Below, piece by piece: positions 22,255 through 30,861 of a stretch of 64,000 bases of DNA (positions within the stretch are counted from its first letter, which is position 1; each line of letters begins with the position of its first letter). The position numbers and the translations under genes were made by a program. This stretch comes from Lichina pygmaea. Lineage: Eukaryota > Ascomycota > Lichinomycetes > Lichinales > Lichinaceae. The stretch spans positions 1,116,001 through 1,180,000 of the forward strand of contig OY730171.1 of NCBI GenBank assembly GCA_963422465.1. Direction: 5' to 3'. Below the pieces are notes generated by a model. It saw only the letters and a program-made list of their open reading frames with translations, was not told where the DNA came from and did not search any database.

Positions 22255-23577
22255 AACCATCTCTCCACCTCGTCTGCACACATATACGTCTGGCAAGAAG
22301 CGCTGGCTTCACATCCCTGTATCCTTATCGTTGCTGTTTCATGCATTTTTTTTTTTCCTGCGCAGCTTTCCTCTTTTGTGAGCCTAGCCTTTCTCTTTTT
22401 GTGAGTCCAGCCATCATCCCTTTTTTTTCGCCCTTCTTCTGAGGGTGACGCATAGCGCAAGCATCGGTTTTTTTTTCCAGGCAAGAAAGATATCAATCAT
22501 GGGCCCCCCCCCCCCCCCCCCCCCTTCCTTGTGCCAGACAGTCACTTTGGATTCGGCGTCGCTTCAGATTGGCGTTGCTTCCAACTTTAGCTGGCCAAGT
22601 AGGTTCTACTCGTACGTACCAGTGGACAACGAACGCCGGCAGATGATCAATGGAGCCCGTGCAAGGAATACGTGCATCTCGTGCTACAGCTTGAGAATCT
22701 GGATGAGACCAGTCCGTTGGGTGTGGCAACGGTCATGCACTACCATATGCTTATGATTCGGCATGGCTTGATATGGTATGGTTTGGTGTGGGTTGATCCC
22801 TCCCTCTGCCTAACAATCTACTGTACCTGCGTACCTGGCGATCCAATGCCATTCCATCTTCCTCACGAGAACAAAGTCTATGTGTGACATGGATCTTGTA
22901 TTGCATCAACCTCACTTTCTTTTCTGGCATTGGCTGGCGTGGTCTTTAGAGGTAGAGGTAGGAGTAGAGGGAGTCACGGGAGTACGGGGGTAGACGTAGA
23001 CGTACCAGTGGATCTGGACGTGTACGAAGTGACACGTACGAGTAGACGGAGAGGTACGAGCGGACTATTACTTGCTCTCGAGTCTGCATCTCGAGCTTGC
23101 ATCTTCAGCTTGTATGCTCGGCCCGTGTCTTTTCCTGACGGACAAAAGCCGTCGGCTAGACTTTTCAGCAAAAGTATTCCATGTGCGGGAGGCGGATGGA
23201 CGGGTCCGGACAACTGGTTGATATGGTACCGTCACAGCGATTGTCTGGTTACGTGACAATGACATACTGTACGTCGCAGGGATTAAAATTTGGGGCTGTT
23301 GCTGAGGGCGCCACGGCGCTCTTGGTGCTAGGGGCGACGAACGATACGTGTTGCGTGTATCACAAAATCTCGTGGTTGAGGATAGGGGTGACGTCTGTGA
23401 CGGTGCTTGGCCAGCGCACGAACGATGTGTAGCTTCGATGTTCTGAACAAGACTTGGCCAAATGTCTTCGATCGAGTTGTAACCCATGGATTTTACCTCT
23501 TCGGCGTTGAAGATAGCTTCTGGACACGGCACAGACATGGTCATCGAGCTTGTACTATCGGCTTCTGCTGTCGTTCT
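22255..23577. other. Intergenic region with a 21-nt poly-C tract
   Basis: It lies between the 3' ends of the AVT3-like gene and the M16 peptidase gene. A run of 21 C sits at 22504-22524, with T8-T9 runs before it (about 22347-22430). Imperfect GTAGACGTAGACGTACC-like text is at about 22950-23060. No exon is supported. Confidence 0.5.
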
Positions 23578-26500
23578 CTAGTCTTCAGATTCGTCGGCAT
23601 GATCGTCGTCCTCGTCTTCGTCGTCGTCATCCCCGCTCCCCCCGTCGTCGCCTCCAAGGCCATAGTCGTCATGGAAGGACGACAGCGACCGAACGTCAAC
23701 GTTGAAGCCGAGCTTGTCGAATCCTCCCTTGACACGCTACGGCAACGAGAATGTGGTGAGCAGACATGATCAGAGATGGCCAATTTGCCGATAGGAGCTT
23801 ACCTCTACCTCCACGGTCGCACATGTGATGACGAGGTTGCTCGTCTCGGGCGAGAACACTGGCAAGATCACCTCCTTCAAGACTGTCCTGACTTGATCTG
23901 TCGTCACTTGCCGCACCTCCTTCAGCAACTGACCATTGTACTCTTTTGACACCCCAAGAATGACCTGGTTGACGAAGCTTGTACGCCCAGCTCTATTCAT
24001 GCTGTATTCCTTGCTGGCAAACCCGAAGATGATTTCGCTGACAGCAGCCTCCAGATCCGCGGAGTCAAGTTGGGTGCTACCGGAAACCAAGTCGTCCACC
24101 ACCTTCTTGCCGGCGGCAAACGCGTGGGATACGTCAGGCGACATATAGATCAACAGCGTAAGGTGGCCGGACGAAAGGTCTGTCCCAAAACGGCTTCCAT
24201 ATCCAAGACCGGCCCCTCGAATGGCATTGCACATAGGCCCTTCGTCTGCGTCCAGATACGCCACGGCCACCAGTAGCGCCGGAAGCCGAGGATGCATGGG
24301 AGAGTCAGGCCCCTTGGTCGTCAGAAGAGAGTTGGAAGTGTCAATCGTCGACATTGGAATGAGGTACGCGTTCCCGCCTGGCATCCTTCCCGCATCACTA
24401 AGACGCTCTGATGGGGATCCCAACGGGCCAAGACGATGGTCCGAGCCAAGCCGCTCGCTAAAGAGTTTCCAGGCCGTGACAGGGTTGCGCAAGTTCTTCA
24501 GATCCGCAATCACGAGCAACCGCATGTTTGCAAACCGACACAGGCAGCCTCGGATCTCCTCCAAGGTCGCTAAGACGGCTTGTGGATTCTCCTGTAGCAT
24601 TTTCTTGAGCTGCTTCAAGTATGGGTGTCTCACAAGAGCGCATTGGGCTCGACTGATCGATTCTGGATTGAAGTTGACTATGGTATCGACGGCGGACACC
24701 ATCTATATACATAAGTAGATACCCATCAAGCAAAAGGGACAGCACTCACGCTATTTCCATCTCGTTTCTCCTCTGGAATACTTGCAAGCATTTTTGCCAC
24801 AGTCGCACTGATCCGCTTCGATGCAAATCAGCAAGGCTCATACAGGCATAGATCAGAGGATCCATCTTACTTCCTCATCGAATATCGAACTCCACAACAG
24901 CTCCCGTAGTAACCCGAGAGTCGTTTCGTACTTCGCGGGCTCAACCCTGAAGTCGATCCGAAGGACCTCGGCATTTTGGAATCCTTCCCCGGTCGTGATG
25001 AAGTGGGAAATCGTATCCTTCTCCAGCTCCATGACAATGTTCTCGAACGGGACCGGCTCACCGTCGCGTAGAATGGGAGTCTTGAAGAAGTTCTCAATGT
25101 ACATGGCCAGCAGCGGTCTTTTCTCGACCGGGACTTGCTCAGTCGACAGCAGAAGAGTTATGTGCACGAACTTCGTCGAGACGTCCTCGAACTGGATGAA
25201 TACCGGCAGATCCGGTAGATCCTGGTCTATGCGCTTCTGAGCCCCGTTCATGGGCACCCCGAGGGTTCTTGCGGCACCACTCCTTGCAGTGGTCGTTTCA
25301 ATGAAATGAATCGACTCAGCGCTTGGGATAGGAAACTTCTCCAGAAGTTCTCTCGGAATCTCCACATCATTCATTGCTTTGGCCTCCTCGAGTTTCTTCT
25401 CCAGTTTCTTCAGACCTTGAGGACCTAGCTTCTCAATCCGTTTGTTGATTCGTGCCTTCTCTTCCTCCTTGAGCTTCTCGGACATTGCTGCAGACGGAAC
25501 GCCAAGGATCGAAACATGATGGGCATCCAGTAGCCATCTCCTGAAGAAGCTTCGCCACTGCTTGTCGTCCCACATGGCAACCGCATCATATCTTTTCAGA
25601 CTGAATCGTTCGGACAGACTTGAGCCATCTCTCTCCCCGTAGACGAAGTCGCTGATAAGCTCCGCATTGGCCATTTGCGGAGAATCCTCGGCCCATAATT
25701 TGAGTTGCAGCTTTTCGCGCTCGATACAGGCTCTGAGATAGGTCATGTCCAAAGGACTCGAAGCGGTACTTTCCAGCAGGTCAAAGAAGCGCTTCTCCAC
25801 TGCAGCTAGCTTCTCGGTTTCAATGCCGCCCAACTTGAACTGGATCAATGTATCGGGCCGTTCGTCGGTACCGTAAGTGATTTCGCTCACAAGCTGTTCG
25901 TTGTCCACTAGGGCAGTCTCAAGGACCGAGATGGAGGAGCCAGCAAGGTAGTAGAGTAGAATTTCGAGAGCGGTGACTGCACAGTCAGCTGGGGAACTTC
26001 TGTTCGAGCACGTGACAGCTTACTGTTTGTGCGATCACCACAGTCGGGACCTAGAAACGCAATGGCAATCTCCCCCAAGGATTCGTCTTCCTCAGGGAAC
26101 TCAACAGTTTCGACGAAACTGCTCTGTAACGGCGGCGCTTTGCCGTTCTCTGTCCAAGGTCGCTTCCAGTCAGCAGACAGCGGAAAGCGGTCGGAAATGC
26201 CAGCGTCGAAGCTTTCCAGCGCCGAGAACAGACTCTCATGATCCACTTCGCCGATGATGATGAGACATAAATTCCTTGGCTGGTACATCTGCCGGTGAAA
26301 CTCGCGGATGCGGTCTGCCGAGAGCTTGCGTAGCTCCGGCATCATGCCTCCAGTCTCCTGTCTGAAGCCAACATTCTTTGGGTAGATCAGACGCTTGAGT
26401 CTCAGCTGGATAAGCTCGCTGGCCGTGTTCTGAAAAGACTGCATCTCCGAGTACACGACACTGAAGGTATGGGGGTCAGTGAAGAGTGACAGCCTGGCTT

Positions 26501-27132
26501 GCGCAAAGAGTATCATACCCTGCATCATGGCCTGTGCCGTCAACATGATGGACCTCCGTATAACAGGCAGAATCTCTGAGGGTCGGCAGGAGAATGTGCT
26601 CGAGGTAGACAGGAAGCTTTCAGGATCATTGTCAGAAAAATCTGTCACATCATTGCGCTGAACGGCCTCAGCCTACCATCTGAACGAAGCCCTCAGACCC
26701 AGCCGTGCTCAGGGTATACGCGGTGTGATCCACGTCGGTCCATGCGTTGATGAAGGCATAGTCACGGTTGGCCAGCTTGGAGAGAAAGCCTTTATATCTG
26801 TAACTCTTCGAGCCCTATCCCTATCTGAGCTGAATTCGAAGAGATACCATCACGAGACATACCATGAAAATCAAATGCTCCAACGTATGTGCTAAGATGT
26901 CGTCAGCGTATTATGACTTCTAGCAAGACGAGAGGCCCAACTGACGTGCTCCTGAATCATCATGAATCTCCGTGGCCAACGCAAAGTAGCCCTCTAACTT
27001 TGGCCCTTTCGCATCAACTATAACGACCTGCAGTCCTGTCTTGTCGGACTCGTATTTCGAGATGAGACCCGTGTAGAAGTCCGATTTGAGTCGCTGCAAC
27101 CGCTTGAAAGAGAGGCTTGAATGGGTGTCCAT
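23578..27132 (-). CDS. SDD3: M16 zinc metallopeptidase of the YOL098C/SDD3 type
   Basis: Nine exons: 27132-26946, 26891-26863, 26814-26677, 26616-26519, 26460-26024, 25976-24871, 24815-24750, 24702-23803 and 23736-23578. The total is 3120 nt and 1039 residues with all phases matching. The inverted zinc site HTLEH falls at about residues 64-68 and is itself rebuilt by splicing: Pro63 is split across the first intron and HTLEH lies wholly in the 29-nt second exon. YTEVHHVDG and DAGVVYSEMQSFQNTASEL follow, as in this M16 subfamily of large two-half pitrilysin-like peptidases. Yeast YOL098C/Sdd3 is poorly characterised; an intracellular peptidase role is inferred from the family. The C terminus is a strongly acidic Asp/Glu tail of about 25 residues. 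The first in-frame ATG is at 27132. Confidence 0.93.
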
Positions 27133-28284
27133 TTTCTGGTAGTTGTGGATCTGAGGCACACCCGGACTTGATCTCGCAAGACAAGGCTGAATCGAGAGAA
27201 GTCTAGTCGATGTACGGAAGTACGTCTAGACAGATTATACCAGGAAGAGCAGATCAAGAAGTGGGATGATTCAACAGCTTGACACCCCAGAGGATCAAGC
27301 TTGTGGATGATCAGAACAACTCCCACCGAAACGCAGCCCAAGAGGTGGTTCCACTTCTCTTTGTAGACGTATGAAAACTCTAAATACAGTCCTTGACTTC
27401 TCAGACTCCATTGAGCTTAGGGTATTGTTACACGTACGGAGGCTGGTGACAGAAGTATTCGGAATCCCACCAAAAAGTGATGAGACTATACACCACCGCC
27501 AAAACCACCTCGCCCGACTCCACACCACTGATGAACTACAACCATCATGGGCAACAAAAGTGTCAGCATTACACAGAAAGCATGTGAACTTGCTCTTCTT
27601 GAAGAAGGTATGCCTGTGAAGCATATCAGTGATCTCACAGACCTTTCTTGCAGTACAATCTATCAAATCCGTCAAGTCACGTACAACCATGGCTATGTAG
27701 GCTACCTGCTGCAGGCCCACCACCTGGTCTAAGTTCTTGGTGTAGACTATGATAGTCTTGAAGTCTTGTCTGAGAGGTGTGGTGGGTGGTGGTGGTGTTT
27801 GCTGCTGTTGCTGCTGCAGGACGGGGTTTGTGCTGGTGCTCTATCAGGCTGCTGCTGTGTCGGAGTTCTCACTATTGGGAGGTGGTGGGCCAGTGTCTAG
27901 TTATTGTTTGATGTGCTGGACCACCTCAAGAATAGTTATTGGTGTGGGTTCAGTGGTCTCCTGTCAGCTGGGCAGTGGTGCTGAGGTGTTAGTGTTAGGG
28001 TTTGTGGCCTCAGTCTGCAGACTTGTCACCAGAAGGTGTCTGGCAATTCTCCGCAGTAGCTCCCAGTTCACCTGGGTCTTATCAGCAGTGTGGCTGGCTA
28101 CTTCTATAAGTTGCTGAAGCTCTGTGTGGAGTGTACGTGCCTTCTCTACAAAGCTGGTTGTTGCTATTGTTTTCATGAAAGCACTATGGGCAAAAAAGTG
28201 CCTATCAGCAATCTGTGACAAGTCTAGCCAGGCACACCTGACTCCCAAAAGTATTCTCAGATCAAGGTCACTTGCGAAAACATC
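27133..28284. other. SDD3 upstream region running into degenerate, probably mobile, DNA
   Basis: The first few hundred bases are the likely SDD3 promoter. Beyond about 27500 the base composition changes. There is a short helix-turn-helix-like frame (listed separately), a GGTGGTGGT/TGCTGCTGT microsatellite at about 27780-27855, and a minus-strand open frame (about 27964-28284) with no recognisable family that is cut by the LTR element. I read this as a patchwork of old insertions. Confidence 0.4.
27547..27732 (+). pseudogene. Short helix-turn-helix frame, possible transposase N-terminal remnant
   Basis: An ATG-initiated frame of 61 codons reads MGNKSVSITQKACELALLEE and then a turn and second helix (HISDLTDLSCSTIYQIRQ). 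The spacing and the CSTIYQIRQ recognition-helix feel resemble the DNA-binding start of Tc1/mariner-type transposases. No catalytic DDE/D domain follows on either strand, and the local sequence is repetitive. Identity as a transposase fragment is an inference; it could also be a chance frame. Confidence 0.3.
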
Positions 28285-28448
28285 TGTTGGAGCTGGGAGG
28301 CAGGGAAGAGCCGTTATCAATTTCTTTAGGGAAAAAGCACTCGCTATATACACGAATTTAACCCCTGTTCAGTCCCTATTCAGCCTCTATTCTGCAGCCT
28401 GCCGTGTCCTTCCCGAGATTAGACCTTGGCAGTGTTGCAATCCTAACA
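28285..28448 (-). repeat. 3' LTR (164 bp) of the Copia-type element
   Basis: Second copy of the LTR. The gag frame terminates inside it, at 28376. The polypurine tract abuts it at 28449-28457 and the ACATC duplication precedes it at 28280-28284. Confidence 0.9.
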
Positions 28449-29359
28449 CCCCCTCTCAACACTGGCAGGGTTGTCAGAATACCAAGTCCGACGATGATGA
28501 AGTGGCTGCTAGATGGGCCGTGTGCTTCCGCTGCTCTCTTCTTTCCCCCTTTCTTCTTGCTCCGATGGTCTGTTTCGTCCTTCGAATCTGAGTCCGAGGC
28601 CAAGTCGTCGTTCGGTCGAAGTTCCAGGTGTTTCGTCCAGCAGTTCTTGCTCCGGTGCCCTATCTTCCGACAGTGTCCACATCGTCCTTTTCCTTTTGCT
28701 GAGTCTGTAGCTTGTAGAGCCCGCTCTAGCTCCTGTTCTTCCGACCCCATTTGCCGACTTTCATCAATGATGTTGGCAACCAGCTTATCAAAGCTGATTG
28801 TTTTGTCCGTACGGTAAACCTGGGTCGTGAAGGAGACGAAAGCCTTGTAGCCCCCATCCAATCCTTGCAGTAGCGCCATGGCCAAGATCTCATCATGTAC
28901 CTCAAAGCCTGCGTCCTTCAACTGCTCCGCTATTGACCGTATCTCCTCCGTGTACTCAATCGCCGACTTGTAGCCCCGTAGCTCAGCCTTGAACAGCCGC
29001 TGCCACAGCCAGTGGCGAGTCGAGAAACCGGTTTGGCCGTACAGGTCGTGTAGCTTCTTCCAAAGTTGGACCGGGTCACAGATGCCTCGTACGTTCCTGC
29101 CGACGCCGTCGCTGAGGTAGAGAAAGATTGTGGCTGTTGCTCGTTCAGCCTCCTCATCGAATTCCAGCTGGGTGTCCGTTGGCTTCTCCGAGTCCTCCTT
29201 TTCTTTTCCTTTCGCCTTAGGCCTTGTCTTCTTCTCTGAGACGACTGCCCAGAGGCACTCCCAGATCAACAGCATCTCCATCTTCGTCTTCCATGTGTCG
29301 TAGTTGTACGCCGTGAGCTGGTCAATCCTGACTGACAGCTTGCTGGTGGATGCCGACAT
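28376..29359 (-). CDS. Copia-type Gag protein with CCHC zinc knuckle
   Basis: A single intact frame of 327 codons starts at ATG 29359. The N-terminal part has the Gag/UBN2 pattern found in Ty1/copia polyproteins: an opening like LTAYNYDTWKTKMEMLL, a middle reading VQLWKKLHDLYGQ, and a later part with IVD/E-rich helices (DKLVANIIDESRQ). A classic zinc knuckle CGHCRKIGHRSKNC (C-x2-C-x4-H-x4-C) is at residues 227-240, followed by a Lys/Asp/Ser-rich end that runs into the 3' LTR. In full elements this frame would be followed by protease and polymerase domains; here it simply stops. The frame is undamaged, which suggests recent activity or selection. Confidence 0.88.
   Translation of the reverse strand: MSASTSKLSVRIDQLTAYNYDTWKTKMEMLLIWECLWAVVSEKKTRPKAKGKEKEDSEKPTDTQLEFDEEAERATATIFLYLSDGVGRNVRGICDPVQLWKKLHDLYGQTGFSTRHWLWQRLFKAELRGYKSAIEYTEEIRSIAEQLKDAGFEVHDEILAMALLQGLDGGYKAFVSFTTQVYRTDKTISFDKLVANIIDESRQMGSEEQELERALQATDSAKGKGRCGHCRKIGHRSKNCWTKHLELRPNDDLASDSDSKDETDHRSKKKGGKKRAAEAHGPSSSHFIIVGLGILTTLPVLRGGVRIATLPRSNLGKDTAGCRIEAE
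28449..28457 (-). other. Polypurine tract
   Basis: On the minus strand GAGAGGGGG lies immediately 5' of the 3' LTR, the expected place for plus-strand priming. Confidence 0.65.
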
Positions 29360-29431
29360 CGCGGTGATCGCAGGTGGGATTGCTCGTTGACCGACTGACT
29401 GCTTCTCGCTGCAGAAACCGACTTAGCTTCC

Positions 29432-29512
29432 CGTAGCTAGTGAACGACTCAGACTTCTCGTAGCTGGTGAACGACTCAGACTTCTCGTAGCTGGCAGACG
29501 ACCTGGCTTATC
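29432..29512 (-). repeat. Three 27-bp tandem repeats in the element leader
   Basis: Units beginning CGTAGCTRG at 29432, 29459 and 29486 repeat with a 27-bp period; the third is diverged. They lie between the primer-binding site and the gag start codon. Confidence 0.75.
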
Positions 29513-29552
29513 GCAGCTGGTAGGCGGACGGCTTCAATCTTGCGCAGATTCC

Positions 29553-29564
29553 GGGCTCATAACC
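29553..29564 (-). other. Primer-binding site for an initiator tRNA-Met half molecule
   Basis: Directly next to the 5' LTR, the plus strand reads GGGCTCATAACC, which is the anticodon-arm sequence of eukaryotic initiator tRNA-Met. Read in the element's sense it is therefore complementary to that arm. Copia-type elements are known to prime from a cleaved initiator tRNA at this internal site rather than from its 3' end. Confidence 0.75.
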
Positions 29565-29728
29565 TGTTGGAGCTGGGAGGCAGGGAAGAGCCGTTGTCAA
29601 TTTCTTTAGGGAAAAAGCACTCGCTATATACACGAATTCAACCCCTGTTCAGTCCCTATTCAGCCTCTATTCTGCAGCCTGCCATGTCCTTCCCGAGATT
29701 AGACCTTGGCAGTGTTGCAATCCTAACA
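29565..29728 (-). repeat. 5' LTR (164 bp) of the Copia-type element
   Basis: Direct repeat of 28285-28448, with about three base differences (for example at the positions matching 28315, 28359 and 28405). It is bounded by TG/CA and followed on the right by the ACATC target duplication. Confidence 0.9.
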
Positions 29729-29746
29729 ACATCAACAAACTCCCAG

Positions 29747-30330
29747 TGTCACGGGGCAGACCACGAGCACCCCTGGCCACGTGACCACGCGACGAGTCAG
29801 CTGACTTCGTGTCGCTTTTCATGTTCTTACCCGCCTGTGTTGCATTTCTCTTCTGTATGTTACGACCCCTGGGATGGGAGCCACTCATTTATAGGCAATC
29901 AGGCCGCGGGCCAGGCAAGAGGACACTATGGAAGTCAAGTGACCAACCAACAAGAGGTCACGTGACTGTCAAGACACACGGGCAGCTTGACGCAGCATGC
30001 ATGAAGCATCAAGATAATCTCACCAGTCTTGATGCAGGATGCAGGAAGCATCGAGACAGCCTCACCAGTCTTGACGCAGTGTGCATGAAGCATCAAGATA
30101 ATCTCACCAGTCTTGACGCAGGGTGCATAACATGGTGGGACTATCAAGACAATCTCACCTGTCTCGACGTCAAGACTATCAAGACAATCTCGATTGTCTC
30201 GACAGGCCAGCACTATATAGTCTGGCGATAGTTCCCTTATGGAATGATCGTCTTCAACTCATGTTGTGATCCAGACAACTAGATCTACTTCAATACAATC
30301 CTCTTGTACGAAGCTATTGATCAGGTGTCA
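29747..30330. mobile_element. LTR-like region, possible solo LTR
   Basis: The stretch starts TGTCACGGGG and could end GATCAGGTGTCA, giving TG...CA ends. It contains a TATATAG sequence (30214-30220) followed by text like the R-U5 part of fungal LTRs. The five flanking bases on the two sides (CCCAG and CCACC) do not match, so insertion by an LTR element is not demonstrated. Confidence 0.3.
29998..30123 (+). repeat. Three tandem 42-bp repeats
   Basis: Units start TGCATGAAGC or TGCAGGAAGC at 29998, 30040 and 30082, with a regular 42-bp period. They are followed by related, inverted-looking words (CAAGACTATCAAGAC and its complement-like partner) up to about 30205. No spacers are present, so this is not a CRISPR array. 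Confidence 0.8.
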
Positions 30331-30482
30331 CCACCACCACATTCCACCAAACCTCTTCGCGCTCCTTGACACTCCTCTTCTGCGAGAACCAACCCGCCTT
30401 CCGCATCTCGCCCTTAATCCTATACTCGGTTAGGACGGCACGGTACGGACCGCAACACTGTAGCTTTACCTTCTTGTACAAT

Positions 30483-30735
30483 TTTTTATTTTTATTTTAT
30501 TTTTATTTATTTTATTCTTACACTGATTTAGCTGTAGAGCCATGCAGAACTTCTAGGTACATGTTTGTTTCTCCAGAAAACCTTTGGAGGAATAAAAACT
30601 GGAGCTTGGGAGAGACTAGAGAAAATCTTGAGGAATATGCAGTAGCTAAGGAAATTTGTACATGTAGCTATTTGTTAAAACAAATAGTTGACTTGGTAAA
30701 GCTCAGAAAGAGAGTTGGTGGGCTAGGTTGAACTG
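30483..30735 (-). mobile_element. SINE copy 2, 5'-truncated, minus orientation
   Basis: It is bounded by a 13-bp direct duplication, CTTCTTGTACAAT, at 30470-30482 and 30736-30748. On the minus strand it starts with a B-box-like CAGTTCAACCTAGCCC and ends with AATCAGTGTAAGAAT followed by an A-rich tail of AAAAT-type units, seen on the plus strand as the T-rich run 30483-30517. The roughly 45 bases before the tail match the end of SINE copy 1 at 32000-32038 with a few changes. The head of copy 1 is missing, as expected for incomplete reverse transcription. Confidence 0.8.
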
Positions 30736-30861
30736 CTTCTTGTACAATAGGAATCTATTGATCGTCATCGACGTCTAGCCCTTGACACCCAAAGTAGCTG
30801 CTACAATGTTCCTGCTATTGCTAGAACAACACACTCTCTCAATTCTCTTGCAGATCATGTA

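Larger units (their letters stand above)
28285..29728 (-). mobile_element. Gag-only (non-autonomous) Copia-type LTR retrotransposon
   Basis: Two direct repeats of 164 bp, both beginning TGTTGG and ending CTAACA on the plus strand, bound a 1444-bp element. The same 5 bp, ACATC, lie at 28280-28284 and 29729-29733, so it is a genuine insertion with a target-site duplication. It reads on the minus strand: 5' LTR 29729 side, primer-binding site, tandem-repeat leader, gag, polypurine tract, 3' LTR. No protease, integrase or reverse transcriptase is present and there is no room for them, so it must move, if at all, with enzymes from a related full element. Confidence 0.9.

Noticed and set aside
29998-30123. 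CRISPR-like array
   Set aside because: The 42-bp units are directly contiguous without unique spacers, and the host is a eukaryote.
29747-30330. Confirmed solo LTR
   Set aside because: TG/CA ends and LTR-like text are present, but the flanking five bases differ, so it is kept only as a low-confidence candidate.
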